This document shows, in pieces, positions 7,511 to 14,746 of a DNA stretch of 20,748 bases (the first letter of the stretch is position 1; every line of letters begins with the position of its first letter). The position numbers were made by a program, and so were the translations under genes. Source of the stretch: Clostridiales bacterium (GTDB lineage: Bacteria > Bacillota > Clostridia > Christensenellales > CAG-138); NCBI GenBank assembly GCA_031270585.1, contig JAISXK010000148.1:1-20748 (forward strand), read 5' to 3'. The notes below the pieces were generated by a model. That model saw only the letters and a program-made list of their open reading frames with translations, did no database searches and was not told where the DNA came from.

Positions 7511-8322
7511 AGCTTCGCTCCCTCTTCGCCGGCCTGCCTTTCGGCGCGGCGCATAACGGCCATGCTGATAATCACCAGTATCAGCAGTATGAAGGAGAGC
7601 GCGGAGCCGCTTCCCCAGTCGTTCAGCAGCAAAAACTGGTTTTCCATCAGGTCGCCATAGAGCATAAACATGCCGCCGCCAAGCAAGCGGGATATGGCAA
7701 ACGTGGTAATGGCCGGTATAAATACCATGGTGACGCCCGATATCACCCCCGGCATGGAAAGCGGCAGCACTACCCTGAAAAACGTTTGCATACCGTTGGC
7801 GCCAAGATCACGGGCAGCCTCAATATGCGAAGCGTCCATCTTCGTAAGCACCGTGTATACGGGCAATATCATAAACGGCAAAAAGTTATACACCATGCCC
7901 AAAAGCACGGCGGCCTCGGTATAGAGCAACTGCTGCCCCGGCATATTGAGTGAAATAAGCAGGCTGTTGAGTATGCCGCCGCTATCCAGCAGCACCTGCC
8001 AGGCGTATGTGCGCAGCAGAAAGTTCATCCACATGGGTACGACGAAAAACACCGACAGCAGCGTAGCCGTGCCGTGCTTCATGCGCGATAGAAGATAGGC
8101 GATGGGGTACCCCAGCAGCAAACACAAGAGCGTTGCCCGAAACGCCAGCCAGATGGAGCGAATAAGCACCTGCATATACATCGCGTCAAGCCCGGCGCGC
8201 ATATTGGCCAGCGTAAAATCGCCGCCGTCTGTAAAAGCGTAATAGCCTATCAGCAGCATGGGCGCGAATATGAATATCGCCATCCAAACGGCGTATGGGG
8301 CGGCAAACACCGTGCGTTTCAT
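7504..8322 (-). CDS. potB: Spermidine/putrescine ABC transporter permease PotB
   Basis: This 272-residue inner-membrane permease pairs with PotC. The first helix is in AVWMAIFIFAPMLLIGYYAF and the PotB-typical VVPMWMNFLLRTYAWQVLL segment follows. The EAA loop is EAARDLGANGMQTFFRVVLP with SMPGVISG. It overlaps potA by 4 bases (ATGA) at its start and potC by 7 bases at its end, so the three subunits are probably translated in a coupled way. Confidence 0.94.
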   Translation of the reverse strand: MKRTVFAAPYAVWMAIFIFAPMLLIGYYAFTDGGDFTLANMRAGLDAMYMQVLIRSIWLAFRATLLCLLLGYPIAYLLSRMKHGTATLLSVFFVVPMWMNFLLRTYAWQVLLDSGGILNSLLISLNMPGQQLLYTEAAVLLGMVYNFLPFMILPVYTVLTKMDASHIEAARDLGANGMQTFFRVVLPLSMPGVISGVTMVFIPAITTFAISRLLGGGMFMLYGDLMENQFLLLNDWGSGSALSFILLILVIISMAVMRRAERQAGEEGAKLW

Positions 8323-9371
8323 GGTCGTGGCCTCATAATATGTATGGCGTCGGGCAATATCTGCATGCCCACCTGCCAGCCCACATCCACGGCGTCCGTT
8401 GTATGCACCATCCAGGTATAACCGTCGCTCACCACCTGTATTTCGTAATGCACGCCCATGAAGAGCGTGGATTTTACAACGCCCCGCATGCCATTTCCCC
8501 CAACCTGGGCAAGGGGCAATATATCCACATCCTCAGGGCGCACCACAACCTCCACCGGTTGCTCCTCGCCAAAGCCGGCGTCCACACAGGGATATTCGCG
8601 CCCGTTGAAGCGAACGCGGTAATCGCACGCCATCATGCCGGGCAGTATGTTGGATTCCCCTATAAAATCGGCTACAAACGCGTTCCTGGGCTCATTATAT
8701 ATATCCTGCGGAGCGCCAATTTGCTGTATAACGCCCTCGCGCAACACCACAATGGTGTCGCTCATGGTAAGCGCCTCTTCCTGGTCGTGGGTCACATAGA
8801 TAAATGTGATACCCAACCGCTGTTGCATGCGCTTCAACTCTACCTGCATGCCCTTGCGCAATTGCAGGTCAAGCGCGCCCAGCGGTTCATCCAGCAACAA
8901 TACCTCGGGTTCGTTTACAAGCGCCCGCGCAATGGCCACGCGTTGCTGCTGCCCGCCTGAAAGCTGCTCTACCCAGCGCTTGCCGTAGCCTTTGAGATTT
9001 ACGAGCTCCAGCAGCGTATTTACGCGCCGCTCAATTTCTGCTTTGGGCAGTTTTTTTATTTTCAGGCCAAAGGCCACATTATCGAATACATTGAGATGCG
9101 GAAACAGCGCGTACTTTTGAAACACCGTGTTGACCTTGCGCTTATACGGCGGGATATGCGCGACATCGCGTCCTTCCATCAACACCCGCCCCGAGGATGG
9201 CATTACAAAGCCCGCAATAATGCGCAGCATGGTGGTTTTACCGCAACCGCTGGGCCCCAGCAGCGTTAAAAACTCGCCATGGTTTACATATAGATCGATA
9301 TTCTTCAACGCGGCGTCGCCATCGTACTCTTTTGATACGTCAAACAATTCAATCAGGTGCTTGTCGCTCAA
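8319..9371 (-). CDS. potA: Spermidine/putrescine ABC transporter ATP-binding protein PotA
   Basis: This 350-residue cytoplasmic ATPase powers polyamine uptake. Walker A is GPSGCGKTT (39-47), the signature LSGGQQQRVAIARAL, Walker B VLLLDEPLGALD and the switch motif YVTHDQEEAL, all intact. The last 100 residues form the TOBE-type domain typical of PotA. The start codon is TTG at 9371, supported by GGAGG 8 bases upstream. A GTG five bases earlier is out of frame. It follows the regulator gene by 20 bases. Confidence 0.94.
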   Translation of the reverse strand: MSDKHLIELFDVSKEYDGDAALKNIDLYVNHGEFLTLLGPSGCGKTTMLRIIAGFVMPSSGRVLMEGRDVAHIPPYKRKVNTVFQKYALFPHLNVFDNVAFGLKIKKLPKAEIERRVNTLLELVNLKGYGKRWVEQLSGGQQQRVAIARALVNEPEVLLLDEPLGALDLQLRKGMQVELKRMQQRLGITFIYVTHDQEEALTMSDTIVVLREGVIQQIGAPQDIYNEPRNAFVADFIGESNILPGMMACDYRVRFNGREYPCVDAGFGEEQPVEVVVRPEDVDILPLAQVGGNGMRGVVKSTLFMGVHYEIQVVSDGYTWMVHTTDAVDVGWQVGMQILPDAIHIMRPRP

Positions 9372-9391
9372 TCACGTGTCCTCCGTTTTAT

Positions 9392-9931
9392 TTAAAAAGA
9401 CGGTGGGGTGGAAACCCAAAGTATACGCGCATCTTTCTTGCCGAAGTTAAATAACTCATGCATGGCGGTAGGCTTAAAATAAAAGCTTTCGCCTTTTTTT
9501 ACCTTAAAGCATTTCTCCCCCAGATACAGCGTAGCGACGCCCGAAAGCACAAAGCCGAACTCCTCGCCCTCGTGAGGGTCGTCCGCGCCGCTGCGCCCGC
9601 CGGGCGAAAGTGTGACGAGTATGGGCTCCAACGCGTTCTTTTGCGCGCTGGTAACCAGCCAGCGGATTTCGCTGTTGTTCTCGGCATCTTCCTTTACAAA
9701 AACGTCGTTCACGCCATATACGATCTTTTGAGGCGTTTCTTCTTTGAAAAAGTTCGCGATATCGCTGCCCAGCGTCTCCAATATATCCATAAGCGTGGCG
9801 ATAGACGGGGATGTAAGATCGCGCTCAAGCTGTGAGATAAACCCCTTGGAAAGCTCGGTGCGCGCCGCCAGTTCTTCTTGCGTCAAACCCAGCCGCAGCC
9901 GCATTCGTTTGATGTTTTCACCTATGTGCAC
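9392..9931 (-). CDS. HTH-cupin transcriptional regulator of the polyamine operon
   Basis: A 179-residue regulator with an N-terminal Xre-type helix-turn-helix (LGLTQEELAARTELSKGFIS then QLERDLTSPSIATL) and a C-terminal cupin domain (PHEGEEFGFVLSG, GESFYFKPTAMHELFN). This architecture is shared by PuuR of E. coli and by many regulators next to pot genes. It is therefore likely to sense a polyamine or related ligand and control itself plus potABCD. GTG 9931 is preferred because GGGGG lies 8 bases upstream. A GTG at 9946 lacks a ribosome-binding site, and a longer reading to 9988 would include the promoter-proximal leader and operator. Confidence 0.88.
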   Translation of the reverse strand: MHIGENIKRMRLRLGLTQEELAARTELSKGFISQLERDLTSPSIATLMDILETLGSDIANFFKEETPQKIVYGVNDVFVKEDAENNSEIRWLVTSAQKNALEPILVTLSPGGRSGADDPHEGEEFGFVLSGVATLYLGEKCFKVKKGESFYFKPTAMHELFNFGKKDARILWVSTPPSF

Positions 9932-9953
9932 CGCCGCAGCCCCCACATAATAA

Positions 9954-9980
9954 TAAACTATATGTTTAGTGTTAATAAAC
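9954..9980 (-). promoter_or_regulatory. Three-half-site candidate operator in the pot leader
   Basis: On the + strand the 5-base element reads TAAAC (9954-9958), GTTTA (9964-9968) and TAAAC (9976-9980). Adjacent elements are inverted, separated by 5 and 7 bases. The array starts within about 5 bases of the predicted transcription start and lies before the regulator's start codon. This fits an autoregulatory binding site for the HTH-cupin protein, which is inference. Confidence 0.55.
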
Positions 9981-9991
9981 ACGCACATATA

Positions 9992-10020
9992 ATTAAAGCA
10001 TAGCGCGCGTATTTTGTCAA
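9992..10020 (-). promoter_or_regulatory. Sigma-A promoter of the pot operon
   Basis: Reading the minus strand, TTGACA (10020-10015) is followed after exactly 17 bases by TTTAAT (9997-9992). TG one base before the -10 makes it an extended -10 element. The start of transcription should fall near 9985. Confidence 0.8.
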
Positions 10021-10268
10021 CGCAAATTTTTCTAAGCCCATTCTCGTAATTTTCTCTTTATTTTAGGGAAATTTTATGATTTTCCAGGAGAATGAATCCG
10101 GCCGCGTTTATAGACCTGCGCAATACGATAAACCCATTGTTTAGTGAAGCAAAACATGTTCCTTGTTTTTATATCTTTCAAAATATCACTGTTTCGGAGC
10201 GGTTCTTTTTTCTTTTCGAACCTAAACTTTTCACTGGGGAGCGGTATAAAAAACGGTTTTGCCGCGTT

Positions 10269-10296
10269 AAAAAAGGGCGCCGTAGGTGACGCCCCT
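10269..10296 (-). terminator. Intrinsic terminator of the SH3b-sortase operon
   Basis: On the minus strand GGGCGTC (10294-10288) pairs with GGCGCCC (10281-10275), one G-U wobble, around a 6-base loop. Six T residues follow (10274-10269). It lies 20-40 bases after the stop codon of the last sortase gene. Confidence 0.88.
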
Positions 10297-10316
10297 TTCG
10301 GTGGTTCAGGCAAGAA

Positions 10317-11861
10317 TTATTTTACCGCTTTCAAAAAGAAGTAAATGCGCGATTGCGCGTCGGCTCTGTCGTAATTGGTGCCGCAGGTGTAAACGGTGAG
10401 GAATATATCGCTTGCGGAAACCGTGGTACCGAGCTTGATATCCGATCTTGACTTCTGGCCGGCAATCCAGCTTTCTATCTGCGACTGGGTGTAATTGCTC
10501 AGGTATTGAATGTTGTTGTTGATGGTGCTGGTAGGCTCGTCGGCCTCGGTTTTATACATGGCCCACAACTCCCACTGGGTATACCCGAAGCAGTAAACGT
10601 TCCAGATGCGGTTGGACGCCGTATTGAGATCGGGTATGCTGCCAAGGCTGGAAGCGCTGCACTTATAGTCGGTAGTCTGGCAAGTGGTCTTGCCCATGGC
10701 CTTATCATACAGGTGGCTCAACTGATGGAACATATCGTTACTGCCGCGCATATTGTGCGCCGTGACGGTGTTGTTGCGTGTCATCACGTTATAGAAGGAG
10801 TGCACCGCGCCCTTGGCGGCGGTGTTGCCGCTTTGATCATGCGTGTCGTAATAGGTAATGTCTTGTTTATACATGATGGGGAACTTGATGTTGGTGCCCG
10901 CAATGTAGATATAGCCAACAGTATCGATATTGGCGGATTTCGCGGCGTCAAACGCGGTTTTGATTGTGGAATTGGGTACGCTCTTGCCGGGTTCCACCTT
11001 TATTTCGCTATAGCCTACGGCGGTCCCGCCGCCACCACCGGATGTGATGGAAACGTATTTTGTGGAAACATAGCCCGTGGTGCCGGCGGAGTTTTTCACC
11101 TGGTAGAAGCTGCCGGATTTGCCCAGCACCGTAACGGTCTCACCTTTTTTCAGCACGCCCAGCTTCGTGCTTGAGGAGCTTGCCTTCGAGCGGAAGTTAA
11201 CGTCCACATTGCAGTTTACAATGGTGCCCGTGCCGCTTGTGGCGGAGCTTGTGGTACCGCCGGAAGATGGCGGCGTACCGTATGCGACGTAGGTTTTCGC
11301 CACATAACCCGTGGCGCCGGACGCGCTGCTGATTTGATAAAAGCCGTTACTTTCCCCCAGCACCGTTACCGCCGCGTTTTTGTTGAGTGTGCCAAGCTTT
11401 GTGCTGGTGGCGCTGGCGCTCTTGCGGAAGTTGACATAGCTGTTGCAGTTGGTAATATACCCCGCGCTGCCGGAGCCCCCCGTGGATGTGCCTGTTGACG
11501 TATCCGTTGTGGCGTTGGATGAGGCGGGCTTCATGGTAGCCACCGACTGGCCGCTTTTTATGTAGCCCACCAATGAGCCGGATATGGCGCTGTAGCTGAT
11601 GAAGGCCGTCGTCGTGCTCGACGCCGACGTATAGATCTGGTAAACGCCCGAGGTAGCCCCGCCCGCCAGTACGATAACGATATCGTTTGCGTCAAACGTG
11701 CCGATGACCGCGCTTTTTTTACTGTCGCTGTAAACAGGCGTGCCGTTGGCCGCGACAACGCCGTATGCGGAAGCCGCCATAGAGGGCGTCGAAAGGGCAA
11801 GTAGCGTGACCAGGCAGATACACAACGCGAGTACCCGGGTGAAGGATGATCTTTGTTTCAT
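10317..11861 (-). CDS. Secreted class B sortase-like protein with SH3b repeats (paralogue 1)
   Basis: A 514-residue exported protein. The signal peptide (hydrophobic core about 9-24) probably ends at SMA (27-29). An SH3-like segment (about 33-105) and two SH3b repeats (about 134-193 and 212-272) are separated by Ser/Thr/Gly-rich linkers. The C-terminal class B sortase-like domain (about 295-514) starts with IDTVGYIYIAGTNIKFP. The catalytic set is H369 (TAHNMRG), C493 (YTCGTNYD) and R505 (SRIYFFLK). Sortases cleave a sorting motif and transfer the protein to the wall. SH3b domains bind cell-wall peptides. C394 and C401 form an extra cysteine pair matched in the upstream paralogue. ATG 11861 has AGGAGG 10 bases upstream. 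No sorting-signal substrate is encoded nearby. Confidence 0.88.
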   Translation of the reverse strand: MKQRSSFTRVLALCICLVTLLALSTPSMAASAYGVVAANGTPVYSDSKKSAVIGTFDANDIVIVLAGGATSGVYQIYTSASSTTTAFISYSAISGSLVGYIKSGQSVATMKPASSNATTDTSTGTSTGGSGSAGYITNCNSYVNFRKSASATSTKLGTLNKNAAVTVLGESNGFYQISSASGATGYVAKTYVAYGTPPSSGGTTSSATSGTGTIVNCNVDVNFRSKASSSSTKLGVLKKGETVTVLGKSGSFYQVKNSAGTTGYVSTKYVSITSGGGGGTAVGYSEIKVEPGKSVPNSTIKTAFDAAKSANIDTVGYIYIAGTNIKFPIMYKQDITYYDTHDQSGNTAAKGAVHSFYNVMTRNNTVTAHNMRGSNDMFHQLSHLYDKAMGKTTCQTTDYKCSASSLGSIPDLNTASNRIWNVYCFGYTQWELWAMYKTEADEPTSTINNNIQYLSNYTQSQIESWIAGQKSRSDIKLGTTVSASDIFLTVYTCGTNYDRADAQSRIYFFLKAVK

Positions 11862-11928
11862 GATAGAGTAACCTCCTAATCGTAAGTTGCTATGCGTTTC
11901 GATGTATTTGTTTCGCCGCAGTATTCTT

Positions 11929-13089
11929 TTAACCTACGTTTTTCAAGAATACAAACAGGCGGGAGTTTGCAGTAGCGCTGTCGTAATACGTGCCGCAGGT
12001 GATGATGGTCATGATCTGATCCTTGTCGGACACGGATACGCCAAAGTCGATCTCCGATCTTTTTATCTGCTTCTGTATCCAGTCGCCCATGACGGCGGGG
12101 GAAGTATTCCAGTTGGCGCGCAATGAGGCGATAGGCTCGTTTTTTGGCACCTCATACATGGCGAAAACCTCCCACCGGGATTTGCCGAATATGGATATGT
12201 TCCAGGTACGGTGTGAGACGTTCTTGTGCCAGCCCGACAGATGGGAAACAGACTTGCCGCACGAGCCATACTGGCATGTGCTCTTGCCCTGCGCGGCTTC
12301 CTGTAGGTGGTGCAATTGATGAAACCCACTGTTGCTGCCGCGAAGATTATGCCCGAATATCACCACGTTTCGCGTGAGCCTGTTTGCGTAGGGGTAAACC
12401 CCTTCCAACGATTTCTTTTTGTAGATGTTATAAGCGTTATAATAAAAGTTTGCGGCATACAATACCGGATCGTCAATATTGGTGTTGGGGATATTTACCC
12501 AGCCCACGGTATCCTTATTGATGCCCTTCGCCTTGGCGATTTTGTCGGCGTTCACGTCATTTGCGCCCACGGTATAGTTCGTTTTTGATTTATCCACGTT
12601 AGTGGATGTGGTCGTAAGCTCGCCCGGCCTCAGGGCCGCCGCCTGCACATAGCCCTCGGTATTTTCGTAAAATATCTTCCACCAGGTTTTGTCGGCATCA
12701 TCCACAATGCCTACGGACGCGTTGATGGGTATCGGCATGATGGACGCGTGCTGCACGCCCATACCCGCGCGCATGGTTGTATTGCGGGTTACATACCCTA
12801 GCTTTGTTTCAGGCTCGAGAAGCTCAAGATTCGCCTTCGCCATATAGCCTTCTTTTCCGTCGTAGGCTACCTTCCACCAATCCGCCTCGGTCGTATTGTC
12901 AAGCACCGTGACCGTTTGGCCTTTTTTTATTTCGTCCAGGCTTTCAAAACTTTTGTCGGCGCCGGCGCGCATATTGGCTTTTTTGATCACCATGGCTTCC
13001 AGCGCCATGGCGCCCGGAGCGAAGCAGCCAAAAACCAACAGCGCCGCGAGTATGAAGGTGAACAGGCGTAGTCTTTCATGTCGTCTCAT
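11929..13089 (-). CDS. Secreted class B sortase-like protein with SH3b repeats (paralogue 2)
   Basis: A 386-residue exported protein with a signal peptide (core about 9-22, likely cleavage after AMA at about 29). It has two SH3b repeats (about 33-92 and 97-154) and a class B sortase-like domain (about 180-386) starting DTVGWVNIPNTNIDDP. Catalytic candidates H247 (IFGHNLRG), C365 (TIITCGTYYD) and R377 (NSRLFVFLKN) are all present. C272 and C277 occupy the same loop as the extra cysteine pair of the downstream paralogue, after a shared FHQLxHL stretch. The gene follows the small membrane-protein gene by 81 bases and precedes paralogue 1 by 67. The two are divergent in sequence and repeat number, so this is not a recent duplication. 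Confidence 0.88.
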   Translation of the reverse strand: MRRHERLRLFTFILAALLVFGCFAPGAMALEAMVIKKANMRAGADKSFESLDEIKKGQTVTVLDNTTEADWWKVAYDGKEGYMAKANLELLEPETKLGYVTRNTTMRAGMGVQHASIMPIPINASVGIVDDADKTWWKIFYENTEGYVQAAALRPGELTTTSTNVDKSKTNYTVGANDVNADKIAKAKGINKDTVGWVNIPNTNIDDPVLYAANFYYNAYNIYKKKSLEGVYPYANRLTRNVVIFGHNLRGSNSGFHQLHHLQEAAQGKSTCQYGSCGKSVSHLSGWHKNVSHRTWNISIFGKSRWEVFAMYEVPKNEPIASLRANWNTSPAVMGDWIQKQIKRSEIDFGVSVSDKDQIMTIITCGTYYDSATANSRLFVFLKNVG

Positions 13090-13170
13090 TGCGGCTCCCT
13101 CATTTTTGTGTTTTTTCTTAAGCGTTCCCCATATGAAAATGGTCGCGCGCCTGCTTTTACGTATGGTTCG

Positions 13171-13584
13171 CTATTTGCCCTTTTTCGCGGCTTCGTCGTT
13201 GTCAAACTCGAAAGCCGCGCGCGATGACGGCGTTGTGCTCTTCCCCGCCGCACGCGCCTTTGCTTTCGCGCGGTCGGTCATACTGATGGAGATCACAAAC
13301 AGTATGATGATGAGTACGCACGAAAGCCCCCACAATATCCTGCTGGCGCTAAGCATGGCTGCGTTTTGCGCGCCGGGGTTCAGTCTGCTCAACAGGCCGC
13401 AACCAACCATCAGCGGCCCCAATATCCAGCAAAACAGGCGCATGCGCTTTTTGTATTGGGCCTCCATGCCTTTTTTAACGTTCTCGTTTTGAAATATCTT
13501 CCCTTTGCCCGTTACGGCGCCGTACAACAGGTATGCCCCGATAATCAGCTCGAACAGATCGAACATGCCAAACATATCGCCCAT
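13171..13584 (-). CDS. Unrecognised three-helix membrane protein heading the sortase operon
   Basis: This 137-residue protein is not recognised. Hydrophobic segments lie at about residues 8-25, 50-65 and 83-101. A basic loop (about 27-48) and a charged C-terminal tail (about 103-137, rich in K, R, A and E) flank them. GGGAGGG precedes ATG 13584. It is the first gene of the unit that encodes both SH3b-sortases, 81 bases upstream of the second gene, so a role in the same surface process is a reasonable guess. There is no sorting motif at its C terminus, so it is not an obvious sortase substrate. Confidence 0.75.
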   Translation of the reverse strand: MGDMFGMFDLFELIIGAYLLYGAVTGKGKIFQNENVKKGMEAQYKKRMRLFCWILGPLMVGCGLLSRLNPGAQNAAMLSASRILWGLSCVLIIILFVISISMTDRAKAKARAAGKSTTPSSRAAFEFDNDEAAKKGK

Positions 13585-13625
13585 AAGCCCTCCCGGTTAG
13601 ACCAAAGCACCAACTCTATTTGCGT

Positions 13626-13655
13626 ATTATACCAGCTAATTGAATTTAACTGCAA
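13626..13655 (-). promoter_or_regulatory. Sigma-A promoter of the SH3b-sortase operon
   Basis: On the minus strand TTGCAG (13655-13650) is followed after 18 bases by a perfect TATAAT (13631-13626), preceded by TGG as an extended -10 element. Predicted transcription starts near 13619, about 35 bases before the ATG of the membrane-protein gene. Confidence 0.78.
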
Positions 13656-13685
13656 CGCAAACAGGAAACAAATCGCCTAAAGTTT

Positions 13686-13715
13686 GAAAAATGTTAACAT
13701 ATGCGCGCGCATGTT
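13686..13715 (-). terminator. Possible terminator of the glyS-tadA operon
   Basis: On the minus strand AACATGC pairs with GCATATGTT around a GCGC loop, with a two-base bulge (13715-13696), and a tract AACATTTTTC follows. It lies about 40 bases after the tadA stop codon. The short stem and bulge make this uncertain. Confidence 0.38.
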
Positions 13716-13755
13716 CTCCTATATTTTATACAAGCTAAACATTGTATGGATGTCG

Positions 13756-14199
13756 TCACGATCGGCGCTTTGAAGAAAAAAATGCGTGCAGCAACGCCGC
13801 ACACTCCTCTTCCATCACACCGCCAATCACCTCAATGCTGTGGTTGAACCAACCGTCCGCCATATCGATAACGGAGCCGCAACAACCCGCCCGTATATCA
13901 AACGCGCCGAACACAATGCGCGAAACCCTGGAAAGTATGGCGGCGCCCGTGCACATGGCGCAGGGTTCCAGCGTGCAATATAATGTGCAGCCGTCCAGGC
14001 GCGCCCCAAGCCCTCGCGACGCCTCGCGGATACATAATATCTCCGCGTGCGACGTGGCGTCGCCGCCGGCCTCGCAGAGATTGTGCGCCCGCGCGATCAC
14101 CTTTCCGCCGTTCACAAGTACGGCGCCCACGGGTATTTCATCCAACTCAAACGCCCGGCCCGCCTCTTCCAGCGCCAAGCGCATAAACCGCTCATCCAC
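13756..14199 (-). CDS. tadA: tRNA-specific adenosine deaminase TadA
   Basis: A 147-residue zinc enzyme that deaminates adenosine 34 to inosine in the tRNA anticodon wobble position. The zinc site is H51 with catalytic E53 (SHAEI), and C80 and C83 in EPCAMCTGA, all intact. GTG at 14199 is preferred because AGAGG lies 9 bases upstream. A TTG start at 14208 would sit directly against that ribosome-binding site. It is the last gene of a minus-strand group with a glyoxalase-like gene and glyS, an apparent translation-related grouping. Confidence 0.94.
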   Translation of the reverse strand: MDERFMRLALEEAGRAFELDEIPVGAVLVNGGKVIARAHNLCEAGGDATSHAEILCIREASRGLGARLDGCTLYCTLEPCAMCTGAAILSRVSRIVFGAFDIRAGCCGSVIDMADGWFNHSIEVIGGVMEEECAALLHAFFSSKRRS

Positions 14200-14259
14200 T
14201 AGCCCCAACCTCTTTCTGTTAACGCAACAACTTCATTTCGTGGTGTTTCATGGCTATTT

Positions 14260-14628
14260 TTAGCGTTTTGGCACAATTTCCAGCCAGTAATTGTCAGGAT
14301 CGCTTATAAAATAGATCCCCATCGCGGGGTTTTCGTAGCAGATGCAGCCCAATCGCTCATGCAGAGCATGAGCGGCCGCCATATCGTCTGTCTCAAACGC
14401 AAGATGCGTTTCGTTCTCCCCCAGGTCGTAAGGGCCGGAATGATCGCTTAGCCAGGTAAGCTCCAACTGGTGGGTACCGGTTGTGTCGCCCAGCCATACA
14501 ATTTTAAACGAACCGTCCTGCGCGTGCTTTTCACGCACGGGCTTTAGCTGCAACGCCTCTTCATAAAAGGCGACGCTCTTTTCAAGATTTTGCACGTTGA
14601 AGTTGTTGTGTACCATTTTAAAGCGCAT
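14260..14628 (-). CDS. Glyoxalase I-like VOC-family protein
   Basis: A 122-residue VOC-fold protein close in length and pattern to bacterial lactoylglutathione lyases. The four expected metal ligands are all present: H7, E56 (HQLELTW), H75 (ETHLAFE) and E117 (YWLEIVP). Glyoxalase I converts the methylglyoxal-thiol hemithioacetal to the S-lactoyl thioester. Clostridia often lack glutathione, so the thiol cofactor here is uncertain and a different small substrate is possible. GGAGG lies upstream of ATG 14628. It sits between glyS and tadA, likely as a passenger of the same transcript. Confidence 0.82.
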   Translation of the reverse strand: MRFKMVHNNFNVQNLEKSVAFYEEALQLKPVREKHAQDGSFKIVWLGDTTGTHQLELTWLSDHSGPYDLGENETHLAFETDDMAAAHALHERLGCICYENPAMGIYFISDPDNYWLEIVPKR

Positions 14629-14668
14629 GGGCGTTCCTCCTTACATTTGGCGGATGCGGCCGGTATAG

Positions 14669-14692
14669 GAAAGCCGTTCGGGCCGGGCTTTC
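14669..14692. repeat. Inverted repeat between glyS and the glyoxalase-like gene
   Basis: GAAAGCC (14669-14675) and GGCTTTC (14686-14692) form a 7-bp perfect stem around a 10-base GC-rich loop. No T tract follows on either strand, so it is not a standard terminator. It could adjust mRNA stability within the operon. Confidence 0.45.
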
Positions 14693-14746
14693 GCAAGAGA
14701 GCGTACCAAGATGCGCGACTGCCTTCCGTTAGCCGCCGGTATGACG

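Larger units (their letters stand above)
9932..10316. other. Intergenic control region between the pot operon and the sortase terminator
   Basis: This 385-base gap holds the pot promoter and candidate operator at its left end and the sortase-operon terminator at its right end. The middle (about 10025-10265) is AT-rich. Apart from a weak inverted repeat GGTTC/GAACC around 10200-10226, I see no gene or structured RNA there. Confidence 0.6.

Noticed and set aside
10074..10313. Short reading frame on the minus strand in the pot/sortase intergenic region
   Set aside because: It overlaps the sortase terminator and has no ribosome-binding site or known motif.
13585..13755. Signal recognition particle RNA next to tadA
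   Set aside because: The small SRP RNA often lies near tadA in Firmicutes, but neither the conserved GGAA/GCAG tetraloop region nor a long hairpin is present here.
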